Source of the DNA: JAJTFW01 sp046330075
GTDB lineage: Bacteria > Bacteroidota > Bacteroidia > AKYH767-A > OLB10
DNA: 64,000 bases
Assembly: GCA_046330075.1 (NCBI GenBank)
Contig: JAXLTL010000007.1
Span: 1-64,000 of the forward strand
Direction: 5' to 3'
In this document: positions 53,082 through 61,850 of the stretch, piece by piece
Numbering within the stretch: the stretch's first letter is position 1
Layout: the number at the start of each line of letters is the position of its first letter
Notes under the pieces: generated by a model
The model's input: the letters and a program-made list of their open reading frames with translations, nothing else
Told to the model about the DNA's origin: nothing
Database searches by the model: none
Program-made: the position numbers and the translations under genes

Positions 53082-53651
53082 ATGTGCTAATTTGATAATT
53101 AGCTGATGTGCCAATGTTAGTAATAATTCAACTCTTAATCGGCCCATTCGAAACCAATCAATTCAAATTTATTTAGCTCAGATTTCTGCAATAGGAGCTG
53201 TTGGGGGAGATGGAAGAGTGGGAAATTACCGCAGGCCCCGACTGATAAACGTGTCACAGAGTGAGTTTCCAGGTTTCTTAGTTTTCACATTACTCTGCGC
53301 CTTTGCGCTCTCTGCGAGAAACTACTGACGGGAACGCGGATAAGATGGATTTGGCGGTTCCGCACGAAATGTGCGGAATGCACGGATTTGCATGCGGCAG
53401 AAAACTATGGTTAGTGGACGTACTCCGGGGATTAATTGCCGAAGGCCTCGACTTGTGCTGAGCAACGCCTCAGCAGCTTGCCTCGATAGGCAAATGCAGA
53501 AATTGGGCGCTCGTTGTTGCTTCGCTTAGCGGAATTGACACTTGTGAATTATATGACTCATTCAAAATCAAGACAAAAGAAGGTTAGGGAAAAGAAAATC
53601 AAGGAGATTCTTTCAAACTAATGACTATAGGAAATGTTAAGAAAACCAATA
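53082..53651. other. intergenic stretch with xseB-end copy and a palindrome; no supported gene
   Basis: 570 bases. At 53194-53220 there is an imperfect copy (about 23 of 26 bases) of the xseB 3' end (53045-53071 region). A perfect palindrome TTCCGCAC-GAAAT-GTGCGGAA lies at 53358-53378. A 22-codon basic frame (MTHSKSRQKKVREKK...) at 53553-53621 is too short to call. The segment around 53290-53320 (GCGCCTTTGCGCTCTCTGCG) looks like a common intergenic repeat, from memory. Confidence 0.55.
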
Positions 53652-54482
53652 TTACTCGATAACATTAAGATCTACCGTCGTACTGTCGTGCTTCTTTATG
53701 TTACCTTGCTGATCTTTGATTTCTCCCAATATTACAAGCGTGTGTTTCCCTGTCTCGTTAAATGTTTGGGTATAGGTTGCAGTAGAATTTTCAACAGGTA
53801 ATACAATTAACTTTTTATTCAACTCGCCCATTCTGATGGTTGTTTTTGTTTGGGGTGGTTGGGCGACAGTAATTTTTATAGTTATTTCTTTTTTAGCTTT
53901 TACCCCATCATCTAAAATGGGGGTTTGTGTTGTATCACTTGTATGTACAGTTACGAATTTCGGACTAAATACAACACCTTCTTCGTTTATCTTTTTACCT
54001 AATGAATCATAATTAAGTAGGTATAAGCATTTACCATAGAAATCAGTTACAGCAAACGTTTCCAATTGCCCATTTTTATAAAACCATTTCCCACTTCCAT
54101 ATTGCTGCCCTTTTATCCAAAATGTTTCCTCCTTTAATTTCCCGTCTTCATAATACCAATAATTCGCTCCATCGGGTAGGTCATTTTTCCAATGAGTTTT
54201 ACTTTCCAATTTTCCATCCTTATTATAATGCTTATTCCATCCTTCTTTTCTGCCATTTTGATATTCGATTTCATCTTTTAATACATTCTTAGGGTTGGGA
54301 TAATAGTAATATTTTGCCAGTCCGTGCATCACAGTATCATTAATATAGTGTATTTCTGATTTAAGATTGCCTTCTCCATCTTCAATTACTACAAAACTAT
54401 TGTTGCCAATTCGTTTTTGCTCACAAGCAGTGAGGCCAAATAATATTGAAAAGAATACAGTGTTTTTCAAAATGAAATTCAT
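53652..54482 (-). CDS. MORN-variant repeat lipoprotein
   Basis: 276 residues with a lipoprotein signal (FFSILFGLTAC). Residues about 35-170 contain MORN-variant repeats of about 22 residues (YQNGRKEGWNKHYNKDGKLESKTHW, YYEDGKLKEETFWIKGQ...GKWFYKNGQLE), as in the toxin-antitoxin-like YwqK family. The C-terminal 100 residues include an Ig-like segment (NSTATYTQTFNETGKHTLVILGE). No toxin active site is seen. First gene of the AT-rich accessory stretch. Confidence 0.78.
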   Translation of the reverse strand: MNFILKNTVFFSILFGLTACEQKRIGNNSFVVIEDGEGNLKSEIHYINDTVMHGLAKYYYYPNPKNVLKDEIEYQNGRKEGWNKHYNKDGKLESKTHWKNDLPDGANYWYYEDGKLKEETFWIKGQQYGSGKWFYKNGQLETFAVTDFYGKCLYLLNYDSLGKKINEEGVVFSPKFVTVHTSDTTQTPILDDGVKAKKEITIKITVAQPPQTKTTIRMGELNKKLIVLPVENSTATYTQTFNETGKHTLVILGEIKDQQGNIKKHDSTTVDLNVIE

Positions 54483-54483
54483 A

Positions 54484-54654
54484 TCAATTTTTCTTTTTAA
54501 AACTGTGAGCTAGTTCCTCATTCATAATTTTTCCGGTATCACTTGGCAAGGCTTCTTGTCCACAATATTCACACTTCGGAGGTTAAGTTCCTTTAGGATT
54601 TTGGATTGAGCGGTACATGGCTGATTTTTTCAGACAGTTTAAAGTTAGTGTTTT
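54484..54654 (-). pseudogene. C-terminal remnant of a zinc-ribbon-like protein beside the insertion element
   Basis: Read on the minus strand, three frames in turn give plausible peptide: FKLSEKISHVPLNPK, then KILKEL, then PPKCEYCGQEALPSDTGKI and NEELAHSFKKKN before a stop at 54484. The CEYCG pair suggests a zinc ribbon. Two frameshifts are needed, so the gene is broken. The missing upstream part would lie on the other side of the insertion element, but no match is evident there. Confidence 0.4.
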
Positions 54655-54720
54655 TGTAAGTACCCCCAAAATCCGGACAATCTAAAAGTAGAGAAAAAAC
54701 TCTAACTTTAAATTGTCAAT

Positions 54721-55014
54721 ATGAAAAAAAGTCGGTTTACAGAATCCCAAATCATCTCCATGCTCAAGGAGCATGAGAGTGGAAAGAAAGTCTCAGACAT
54801 TGCCCGTGAAAACGGGATTAGCACAGCAACATTCTTCAATTGGAAGAGTAAGTACGGCGGGCTTGAAGTAAACGAGTTAAAGCGTTTACGTGAGCTTGAG
54901 GAAGAAAATAGCCGTCTGAAGAAGATGTATGCAGATGTCAGCTTAGACAATCAGATCTTAAAAGATGTCATAACAAAAAAAGGCTGGGGCCCTGCGAGCA
55001 AAAGGAACTCGTAA
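54721..55014 (+). CDS. IS3-family transposase OrfA
   Basis: 97 residues. An N-terminal helix-turn-helix (FTESQIISMLKEHESGKKVSDIARENGISTATFFNWKSKYGG) is followed by a leucine-zipper-like helix (VNELKRLRELEEENSRLKKMYADVSLDNQILKDVI). It binds the terminal repeats. Near its end, in-frame ACA AAA AAA GGC gives the heptamer A AAA AAA (54975-54981), where a -1 shift leads into orfB. Confidence 0.92.
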   Translation: MKKSRFTESQIISMLKEHESGKKVSDIARENGISTATFFNWKSKYGGLEVNELKRLRELEEENSRLKKMYADVSLDNQILKDVITKKGWGPASKRNS

Positions 55015-55019
55015 AGACA

Positions 55020-55859
55020 GTGGTGGCGGAATACAAAAAGACCGTTCACAGGGCCTGTAAAGCATTGGGAATACCTCGAAGTGTTTACTACTATGCGTCA
55101 AAAAGAGATGACCAGCCGGTTATAACTGCCCTTCAGGAGCATGTAGACAAGCACCCAACACATGGCTTCCCTAAGACCTTTGCATACTTACGAAGAGCCG
55201 GTAAGCCATGGAACCCCAAACGAGTTCATCGAGTCTATAAACTATTAAAACTAAACCTAAGACGAAAAGGAAAGCGTCGCTTGCCCGCTCGAATCAAACA
55301 ACCACTGGAACAAGCTAATCTGCCAAATGAGATCTGGTCTATAGATTTTATGCAAGACACATTATTGAACGGAAGAAAGTTCAGAACATTTAATGCGATA
55401 GATGACTTTAACCGAGAAGTACTGGCAATAGAAATTGATACTTCACTTCCCGCTGCAAGAGTCATAAGAACATTGACACAAGTGGTTGAGCTTCGAGGCA
55501 AGCCAAACAAAATAAGAATGGACAATGGCCCCGAGTTCATTAGCAGCAAATTTGAACTTTGGTGTAAAGAGAATGGAATTGAATTGCAATATACTCAACC
55601 TGGCAAACCCATGCAAAACGGAAGGGTTGAGCGATTTAATGGTACCTACCGAAGGGATATACTCGATGCTTATCTCTTCGAGGATCTATGGCAAGTAAAA
55701 GTGCTTACTGAAGAGTATATAGAAGAATACAATAACCAAAGACCTCACCAGGCGCTCAATAACATGACTCCACGAGAATACCTGTTGAAATGTGGACAGC
55801 TTGCCGGCCCGCAAACTACCCTCAACCTGACCACAGTTCAACAGGTCAACAACAAGTAA
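55020..55859 (+). CDS. IS3-family transposase OrfB (catalytic)
   Basis: 279 residues from GTG at 55020. The frame is open upstream to the slippery site at 54975-54981, and the upstream residues (KRLGPCEQKELVKT) match the usual OrfAB junction, so the active protein is probably the OrfAB fusion. The HTH_21 region precedes the rve integrase core, with DDE residues in IWSIDFMQDTL, IRMDNGPEFIS and NGRVERFNGTYRRD. The C-terminal YNNQRPHQALNNMTPREYL is typical. No internal stops, so it may still be active. Confidence 0.92.
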   Translation: MVAEYKKTVHRACKALGIPRSVYYYASKRDDQPVITALQEHVDKHPTHGFPKTFAYLRRAGKPWNPKRVHRVYKLLKLNLRRKGKRRLPARIKQPLEQANLPNEIWSIDFMQDTLLNGRKFRTFNAIDDFNREVLAIEIDTSLPAARVIRTLTQVVELRGKPNKIRMDNGPEFISSKFELWCKENGIELQYTQPGKPMQNGRVERFNGTYRRDILDAYLFEDLWQVKVLTEEYIEEYNNQRPHQALNNMTPREYLLKCGQLAGPQTTLNLTTVQQVNNK

Positions 55860-55939
55860 CAATGAAAAACTCTATTTTTAAACTGTTCGAAAATGGGGGT
55901 ACTTACAACACAATAATAGCTATAAAAAGGAGTACTCGC

Positions 55940-56100
55940 CTATGGGTCAATTTTTGTGACATATTCGCTTCTCTTAGTAGATTTATTTGAATTATAATCA
56001 GTAATAATGGGTGCAATTATTTCATCAATATTTTTTGTTCCACCTTTAATGGTGGGTCATTAGGATATTTTAAACAAGCTTTTAAACTGACATATTTCAT
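55940..56100 (-). pseudogene. short gene remnant on the right of the insertion element
   Basis: On the minus strand an ATG at 56100 gives MKYVSLKACLKYPNDPPLK and then a stop. Shifting by one base gives GGTKNIDEIIAPIITDYN, SNKSTKRSEYVTKIDP and a stop at 55940. Codon-like composition across the shift suggests a decayed small gene. I do not recognise the product. Confidence 0.35.
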
Positions 56101-56122
56101 TATTCACACTCATTAAGTATAT

Positions 56123-57178
56123 TTAAAACTCAGCCTCCCACCAGCCGTTTCCGATATATTTAATAACGTTCTTATTGATCCAATGTGGTTTTTTATAATA
56201 ATATATCATGGTGTCCAAATCTATAATATAACTCCCATGGGCTCTGCTAAAATCAAGTTTCATTATTCTATTCTCCCTCATGAAATTATAACAATATCTT
56301 AATTTACCCGCCGTAAGCTCACCATTGCAAAAATTACTCATTGAAACAATCTGCTCAATCTGATACCATTTATCACTTAACTTTATTTGGAACTGATTGT
56401 TTGAATTTCTTTTCACCAGACCGGATAGATCCATTTTATATTCTGCATTATTACAATAATAACGAAAATAAAGGGCATACCCTTCTCTCCATTCAGCCTG
56501 AAAATTCATCAAGGAATCATTTTTTAAAGACCTTATCTTCCTTCGAATTTGATCAGTCGATGAATTCGTGCTGTCTACGTTGAATGTTATACAGGATTGC
56601 GTATAATTGACTGGAGTATTGGCCTTTTCCTGAAACTGCATATTAAAACAGGTTTTATAAACTCCTGGGGAAAGTGGTAATCTTTTCACATAATTACAGC
56701 AAGGAATGTTTTCTTCGATAAAAATATTTTGGCTGGTAGTCGTGTCGTCATCTATGTAAAGTTGTTTAATACTGCCGGGTGGATTAGGGGTAAACAAGAG
56801 AAGTGTAGTAGAATCCTCTGAATCTATTCTTGACAATGAATCAATATAATCGGTTGTTATGCCCCAAATAAAAGGATGACCTATTTGTACAGAAGAATCG
56901 GGAGTATAATACCACAACTGATAACTACAATCGTCAAAATAGCTGGTAAACTTGTAGACATGTATTGTATTATCAGTGTTATACCAAATGCCTTCAATTA
57001 CTTTCCCCTTATATGTTGTTATTGATTTTAATTTGCCTGTCCTTGAAAAATGAGTAGTATTGACAATGTGAGTGTCGATTTGGCTAATCGTTACTTGAAT
57101 GTAGTCGCCGTGATTACAGCTCAACATTATTAATGTTAAATGCAATACTACAAATAATTTAATCCAACCTGTCTTCAT
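56123..57178 (-). CDS. hypothetical lipoprotein
   Basis: 351 residues from MKTGWIKLFVVLHLTLIMLSC, a lipoprotein signal peptide; an upstream Met at 57193 would add five residues. After the Cys it is rich in Tyr, Asp, Thr and Ser with beta-strand patterns (for example GKLKSITTYKGKVIEGIWYNTDNTI, partly MORN-like), but no recognised domain. AT-rich codon use. It ends close to the remnant beside the insertion element. Function unknown. Confidence 0.65.
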   Translation of the reverse strand: MKTGWIKLFVVLHLTLIMLSCNHGDYIQVTISQIDTHIVNTTHFSRTGKLKSITTYKGKVIEGIWYNTDNTIHVYKFTSYFDDCSYQLWYYTPDSSVQIGHPFIWGITTDYIDSLSRIDSEDSTTLLLFTPNPPGSIKQLYIDDDTTTSQNIFIEENIPCCNYVKRLPLSPGVYKTCFNMQFQEKANTPVNYTQSCITFNVDSTNSSTDQIRRKIRSLKNDSLMNFQAEWREGYALYFRYYCNNAEYKMDLSGLVKRNSNNQFQIKLSDKWYQIEQIVSMSNFCNGELTAGKLRYCYNFMRENRIMKLDFSRAHGSYIIDLDTMIYYYKKPHWINKNVIKYIGNGWWEAEF

Positions 57179-57271
57179 AGTATGATATTGCATTGTCTAC
57201 CACCTCCGTTTTTACAATTCAGTCCGTTACAGCTTCGTGTTAATGGCTCCTGTGTTGTGGCTGAAATTCCA

Positions 57272-57670
57272 CTATGGGAGTGCTTTCCCATAATATTCAA
57301 TACCCTCCTTTTTTATTGCAAACCAAAATGAATTACCAGGAAAATTATCAACATCTTTAGTTAATATTACTTCAATGTATTTGTAGCGATCTTTTTCAAT
57401 CATATTAACATACACAAGATTGGCATATTCAGTAACCCGTGGTAATATAGAGGAATCTGACAAGTTCATTAAATCACAATCAATTAATTGCAATTTTATA
57501 TATCGATATTGATGAATATTGTGAATGTGGACCTCACCTTCCCATAATTTAACATGAAAGCAATTATTCTCTTGCCAAATTGAATAGAACCCATCTTGCC
57601 ATTGGTCAGACATTTTGGGACGACAAGAAACACTTAATAAGAGTAACACACCTATCAATATGTTTTTCAT
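57272..57670 (-). CDS. hypothetical small lipoprotein
   Basis: 132 residues with a lipoprotein signal (MKNILIGVLLLLSVSC). The rest has aromatic-rich strands (WQDGFYSIWQENNCFHVKLWEGEVHIHNIHQYRYIKL type) and no recognised motif. It lies 93 bases upstream (in transcription order) of the 56123-57178 gene in the same direction. Possibly one unit of exported proteins. Function unknown. Confidence 0.6.
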   Translation of the reverse strand: MKNILIGVLLLLSVSCRPKMSDQWQDGFYSIWQENNCFHVKLWEGEVHIHNIHQYRYIKLQLIDCDLMNLSDSSILPRVTEYANLVYVNMIEKDRYKYIEVILTKDVDNFPGNSFWFAIKKEGIEYYGKALP

Positions 57671-57963
57671 TTCTATTATTCAATCTAAATTAAGTGCTCA
57701 TATCTGGAAAATTGGTCTAAGTTAAACATTCTTGACTGATATTCCAATATATAATGCTCTGTTTCCCGAGGATGACTCATTCTTGCCAATATACCAATTT
57801 CAAACAGACGATGGTTGAGAAAGGTGACAATAAAGGGGCGAATCGGAATTTTGCTGCTGTATTAACAGCGTTACAGATGCTGAACGTGTGGATAGGATGA
57901 TAACTATTTTGAAGAATGAATATCCTCATCAAGGTTGAAGTTGGGGATAAAAATCCTTCACAT
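57671..57963. other. intergenic region with a possible gene fragment
   Basis: 293 bases. On the plus strand two frames joined by a shift give NRNFAAVLTA and then VTDAERVDRMITILKNEYPHQG with a stop near 57940. The second part looks like the end of a real protein, but I do not recognise it and there is no start. Nothing else is seen. Confidence 0.3.
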
Positions 57964-58476
57964 CTATCTTCTGTTAATGGCCCGTAATTCTTCAGCGTCT
58001 TTCATGATATCTACGCATATCTTGAAAAACTCAGACAACGGACTCCAGTTCTTATTCTTTGAAATTTTATCATTGAGTAAGGTGAAATAATCAACTGAAG
58101 AGGCAAAGCAAATACAGCCGATCAGTTTGGTTTTGCTGTCACATTCATAATATCGCACAATAAAACTATCTCGAACTCCCAATGTGCAACTTTCATCATA
58201 ATTCATATTTGAGATCAGCTGATACACTTCAGAAAATGTTATAGGTTCCATATACAAACCATTTATATCAATAATGGAAGTGTCCTGCCTGAATAAATGA
58301 ATTGCATCCAGACTTGAATCTTCGGCTAGGAAAAATGTCCAAATACCATCTGATAGCCCGTAGCGCTCATTTTCAAAAAGGATCTTTCGCGCCTGTCCAC
58401 AGCAGGAATCAGTAGATATCATGAGAACGCTTAGCGCCATGCTGATCCAAACCAACAACCCCGTATAGCTATTCAT
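57964..58476 (-). CDS. hypothetical exported protein
   Basis: 170 residues. A hydrophobic N-terminus (TGLLVWISMALSVLMI) is followed by STDSCCGQ, which could be a signal peptide cleavage region or lipobox. The mature part has no recognised domain; DSCTLGVRDSF and a C-terminal helix (FFKICVDIMKDAEELRAINRR) are the only features. It follows the TPR gene on the same strand. Function unknown. Confidence 0.6.
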   Translation of the reverse strand: MNSYTGLLVWISMALSVLMISTDSCCGQARKILFENERYGLSDGIWTFFLAEDSSLDAIHLFRQDTSIIDINGLYMEPITFSEVYQLISNMNYDESCTLGVRDSFIVRYYECDSKTKLIGCICFASSVDYFTLLNDKISKNKNWSPLSEFFKICVDIMKDAEELRAINRR

Positions 58477-58566
58477 CGCAAGATAAGGATGCAGCGAATA
58501 ACCGGATTTTGTTGATTACTATGATTCATTTTTTATTCCAACAGTATCCGTATTGCCTGTTTAACA

Positions 58567-59649
58567 TCAGTTGTATTGAGTACGAACAAATTTATCCTCT
58601 GCTGTAGGTGAATATCTGTTCTGCTCCAACCAACTCATAAAGTTGGTCCAAAGTTCCTTATGGCTATACTGCCAGCTATCAAATGATACTGTTTCTCCCT
58701 TTCTAAGAATCCAGTAATTATAAGCCTCCATATGTCCCGCGTCTTTGACTTTTTTCTGATACGTAAACAGGGAATTGGGATAATCTCTCGCTGTAGTTCC
58801 CGAAAAATAATTATCTACGAAATTCTGCCGAACCGTATTCAACGTGGTAAGATTAATGGACTTAATATTAATCAGGGAAACCATAATTCCCGGTTCGTAA
58901 ACACTCATTCCGTATGGTAACTTCATCTTTGAAGGATCCTTAAGTGACTCCAGCGAAATGGAACTGTTCTTGCTGAAGCTTACTGTCATCGATGTATCGG
59001 ATGTGAACTTTATTTCGCTTTTATATTTATCGTACAGCAACTTGCTTATCTCGGAATTTCGCCGGCCCTCTGGTTCAAGATTCAGAAAAATCTCGCCATA
59101 TATCATTCCCCAGACTTCTTCAGTTGATGAACAAAACAATCTGGCCAGCCAATAATAATTCGATGAGAATTTCGGTTCTACCTCCACCCCCTTTTCAAAC
59201 CTGGAAATGGCGTTATCATATTGCTTTAATGACAGCTCCAGAATCCCGTACTCAAGATACAATGCACCCGAATTTGGGAATTTCTCTAATCCGTCTTCAT
59301 ACGCCTTTCTTGCTTTCTCTTTTTCGCCCAGATTATCGTAGGAGTTCCCTATCAGTTGAAAAACATTGTCAACGACATCCTCCCTCCTCGTGAGCTTTTC
59401 CAGCGTTTTTATAGCTTTCTTATACTCTTTCATAGAATAGTACGCATAGCCGATTTCATATTCATAAGTCAGAAAATCCGGATCCAGCTTATGCGCTTCT
59501 TCCATAAGTTTTAATCCTTCTTCCAATTTACCCTGATCCATCAGACGAATAGCGTCTTTTGCCTTTCCGGAGGCTTCGGGATTGTTTTGTGCAAATATTG
59601 GCTGCATGATCAGCATACATACAACTACAAGGGCTGATTTGATTTTCAT
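58567..59649 (-). CDS. exported tetratricopeptide-repeat protein
   Basis: About 360 residues from MKIKSALVVVCMLIMQPIFAQ, a signal peptide; an upstream Met (59673) adds eight residues. Residues about 28-200 hold four or five TPR units (AIRLMDQGKLEEGLKLMEEAHKLDP, YAYYSMKEYKKAIKTLEKL, AYEDGLEKFPNSGALYLEYGILELSLKQYDNAISRFEKGVEVEP). The C-terminal 160 residues are a domain of unknown type (FSKNSSISLESLKDPSKMKLPYGMSVYEPG). TPRs suggest protein binding in the periplasm. No partner is evident. Confidence 0.82.
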   Translation of the reverse strand: MKIKSALVVVCMLIMQPIFAQNNPEASGKAKDAIRLMDQGKLEEGLKLMEEAHKLDPDFLTYEYEIGYAYYSMKEYKKAIKTLEKLTRREDVVDNVFQLIGNSYDNLGEKEKARKAYEDGLEKFPNSGALYLEYGILELSLKQYDNAISRFEKGVEVEPKFSSNYYWLARLFCSSTEEVWGMIYGEIFLNLEPEGRRNSEISKLLYDKYKSEIKFTSDTSMTVSFSKNSSISLESLKDPSKMKLPYGMSVYEPGIMVSLINIKSINLTTLNTVRQNFVDNYFSGTTARDYPNSLFTYQKKVKDAGHMEAYNYWILRKGETVSFDSWQYSHKELWTNFMSWLEQNRYSPTAEDKFVRTQYN

Positions 59650-59937
59650 CGGTTTCTGTTTAATAAAATTCACAAGTTAACGAGGTAACGTATTGCCGGA
59701 GCTCCGACAAATAATGGTGCGAATTCGAAGCTTTCTACTCTGGAAAGAGTTCTATTACGTTTCACTTACAATATTAATAAAATCCCAAAATAAACCTCGG
59801 TTTACTAAATACAATACCGTGGATCCTACATTCACTGCTCTGGAATAGTTCCTCTGGTCTCTTCGGAGTCCCGCTGATCCTGACTGACAAACACCGTTTG
59901 TATCGTCAGAGTCATATCGGGAATACCGGAATATGCC

Positions 59938-60399
59938 TTACATCGCCCCGGCTTTCATCTTCGCCACCACCTGATCTCCTGCTTTCAAAATAAGATAGTG
60001 TACTTCCACGCCTTTCTCCTTCTTCTTCTCCAATACATAGTGGTCGATCTTTTCCATCAACGCCAGCCAGGTCTGTTCTGCTTGCATGTCTTCACAAGCC
60101 ATCTTCGTCACAGCCATCATCTGGAGTTTGATGAGATCGTCTTGTGTGGTGTACATGCCGTTGCATTGATTGCATCCCGCTGATCCGCCAAACGTATTGG
60201 ATGCACCTTCAAAAACGAGATCAATCGCCTTCCCTGCCGGTAATCCCTTCGGTGCAGCCCCATTGATTTCGGTGAGCTGCCAGCGAACATTTTCGAGGGC
60301 GGGATCTTTACCAAATGGTTTTTCTGTCACAGGTTTCTTCGTTTTGCAGGAGCTGCCGGCAAGAACAGCTACCAGTATGAGGAGGGAGAGGATACGCAT
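59938..60399 (-). CDS. META-domain lipoprotein (HslJ-like)
   Basis: 153 residues with a lipoprotein signal (LLILVAVLAGSSC). The META domain is clear: ENVRWQLTEINGAA...FEGASNTFGGSAGCNQCNGMYTTQDDLIKLQMMAVTKMAC. HslJ of E. coli has this domain; the function in Bacteroidota is not known. Divergent from the DUF937-like gene. Confidence 0.88.
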   Translation of the reverse strand: MRILSLLILVAVLAGSSCKTKKPVTEKPFGKDPALENVRWQLTEINGAAPKGLPAGKAIDLVFEGASNTFGGSAGCNQCNGMYTTQDDLIKLQMMAVTKMACEDMQAEQTWLALMEKIDHYVLEKKKEKGVEVHYLILKAGDQVVAKMKAGAM

Positions 60400-60514
60400 A
60401 GGTTATAAATGAACGTCAAAGTTCGGAAAAAAGTGCATCGGAGTCAATGGTCCTTCATTCTATTTCAAAGAATATGCATGTACCTTTGCGTTTCACATTT
60501 CAAAAAACAATATC

Positions 60515-60952
60515 ATGCTCGATCAACTGATCAATCTCGTAAAAGAACACGCCGGCGATGCAATCATCAATAATCCTGCTATTCCGAATGAAAAAAATGA
60601 CGCTGCCATCTCTGAAACAGCAGGTGGTATCATGAGTGCCTTACAGGACCAGATGAAGGGCGGCAGCCTCGAGGCTATCACCGGACTCTTCCAAGGGAGC
60701 GGAAACAGCAGTGCGGTGGTTACGAAAATCAGCGCAGTAGTGCAGGAACAACTGGCCGGGAAATTTAACCTTGATGCCGGACAAGCCGGAACTATCGTTC
60801 AGCAGATGATTCCCGTGGTGATGAATAAACTCGTGAGCAAAACAAACGACCCGAACGATAACAGTTTTCACATGGATGATGTGCTTTCATCACTCGGTGG
60901 TGGAAATGCCGGCGACCTGTTGAATTCGGTGAAAGGATTTTTCGGAAAATAG
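60515..60952 (+). CDS. DUF937/YidB-like cytoplasmic protein
   Basis: 145 residues, no signal peptide. Helical with Gly-rich turns (MLDQLINLVKEHAGDAIINN, ETAGGIMSALQDQMKGGSLEAITGLF, GQAGTIVQQMIPVVMNKL, DDVLSSLGGG). It resembles DUF937/YidB-type proteins. A TACCTTTG box (60481-60488) lies 26 bases before the start and is probably its -7 element. Function unknown. Confidence 0.75.
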   Translation: MLDQLINLVKEHAGDAIINNPAIPNEKNDAAISETAGGIMSALQDQMKGGSLEAITGLFQGSGNSSAVVTKISAVVQEQLAGKFNLDAGQAGTIVQQMIPVVMNKLVSKTNDPNDNSFHMDDVLSSLGGGNAGDLLNSVKGFFGK

Positions 60953-60957
60953 TCGAA

Positions 60958-61020
60958 GGTCATCTCGATACAACCCTGACGAAACAAACCATGTTTGTTT
61001 GTCAGGGTCACTCGATGACC
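60958..61020. terminator. convergent terminator, nested hairpin
   Basis: Outer arms GGTCATC/GATGACC (60958-60964 and 61014-61020). Inner arms ACCCTGAC/GTCAGGGT (60973-60980 and 61001-61008) continue into AAACAAAC/GTTTGTTT with a one-base bulge. It lies between the DUF937-like stop (60952) and the convergent stop (61027). Confidence 0.75.
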
Positions 61021-61026
61021 AACATT

Positions 61027-61671
61027 TTATTCTTTTACTCCTTTGCCGAATACAATTCCGAGCGTGAGATAAAGGGTATTGTATTTTGAATCGAATTGCA
61101 GATCGGCATCGTCTTTAAAGGCCTGGGTAAGTCCATAGCTGTAGCCGAGTTCAGCAGTAAGAAACCAGATATCTACGCCAACACTCGCATCGAGGTTGAA
61201 TGAACCTCCGTTGAAATCATTTTCCTCAAAGTCGATCTTATCTTCACTGTTGTCAACACTAAGAATAAAATCGTAGGAGGGTCCGGCATTCACCAACAGC
61301 TTTAGGTTTTTCTGATTAATGATTTTATATCCTACCGTAGTACGCAGTTTCATCGAAGTGCGAATGAGCTTATCTTCGAGTTCGGTGCCGGTATAAATGG
61401 AGTCTCCTTTGAACTTGGTGATGGTGGCATTGCGTGCGAAGAAGAGTCCGGGTGTGAAGAGAAATTCATGGCCAATCCGCACATCTGCTCCGGCTAAAAC
61501 GCCCATGTCGGCCGAAAAGTCGGTTTCGACAGTAGAGCTGGTGTTCTTAATGGTGGCGGTGCTGCCGGTAAGCTTGAGAAAGCTGGCGCCAATCTTCGGG
61601 TTAAACTGAACCTGTGCCATCGCCAGCTGAACGCCGGTTAAACAAATCAATGTAAAGAGAAGTTTTTTCAT
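61027..61671 (-). CDS. porin-like outer membrane beta-barrel protein
   Basis: 214 residues with a signal peptide (MKKLLFTLICLTGVQLAMAQ). Strand-like repeats (VQFNPKIGASFLKLTGS, GVLAGADVRIGHEFLFTPGLFFARNA, TVGYKIINQKNLKLLVNAGPSYDFIL, TLYLTLGIVFGKGVKE) fit the PorT/OmpA-like outer-membrane-barrel family (beta-barrel_2) common in Bacteroidota. Role unknown; likely structural or transport. Confidence 0.8.
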   Translation of the reverse strand: MKKLLFTLICLTGVQLAMAQVQFNPKIGASFLKLTGSTATIKNTSSTVETDFSADMGVLAGADVRIGHEFLFTPGLFFARNATITKFKGDSIYTGTELEDKLIRTSMKLRTTVGYKIINQKNLKLLVNAGPSYDFILSVDNSEDKIDFEENDFNGGSFNLDASVGVDIWFLTAELGYSYGLTQAFKDDADLQFDSKYNTLYLTLGIVFGKGVKE

Positions 61672-61850
61672 CAGAGAAGGGGATTTATATCCGTAAAAAT
61701 ACAGAACACATTTTAATTTTCAACGATTGTATCATGTTGATTTACTATTATTTACAACCGGACCTTGCAAATTTGACAAGGGATAATTTCTTTTACCGGG
61801 GGTTAAACAAAATGCCGGAACGATTGTTATCTCCTTGTACACTTCAGTTC

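Larger units (their letters stand above)
54655..55907 (+). mobile_element. IS3-family insertion sequence, 1253 bp
   Basis: Imperfect terminal inverted repeats begin TGTAAGTACCCCCA on the left (54655) and end with TGGGGGTACTTACA on the right (55907); similarity continues inward for about 38 bases. Between them are overlapping orfA and orfB. The flanking triplets are TTT and ACA, so no target duplication is visible, which suggests an old insertion or later rearrangement. Only one copy is present in the window. Confidence 0.9.

Noticed and set aside
53553..53621. 22-codon basic peptide (MTHSKSRQKKVREKK...)
   Set aside because: Too short and without ribosome-binding or promoter support. An overlapping frame is equally plausible.
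53652..54482. MORN-variant protein as an active toxin-antitoxin component
   Set aside because: It has a lipoprotein signal and no toxin active site or adjacent partner. The family name alone does not support that role.
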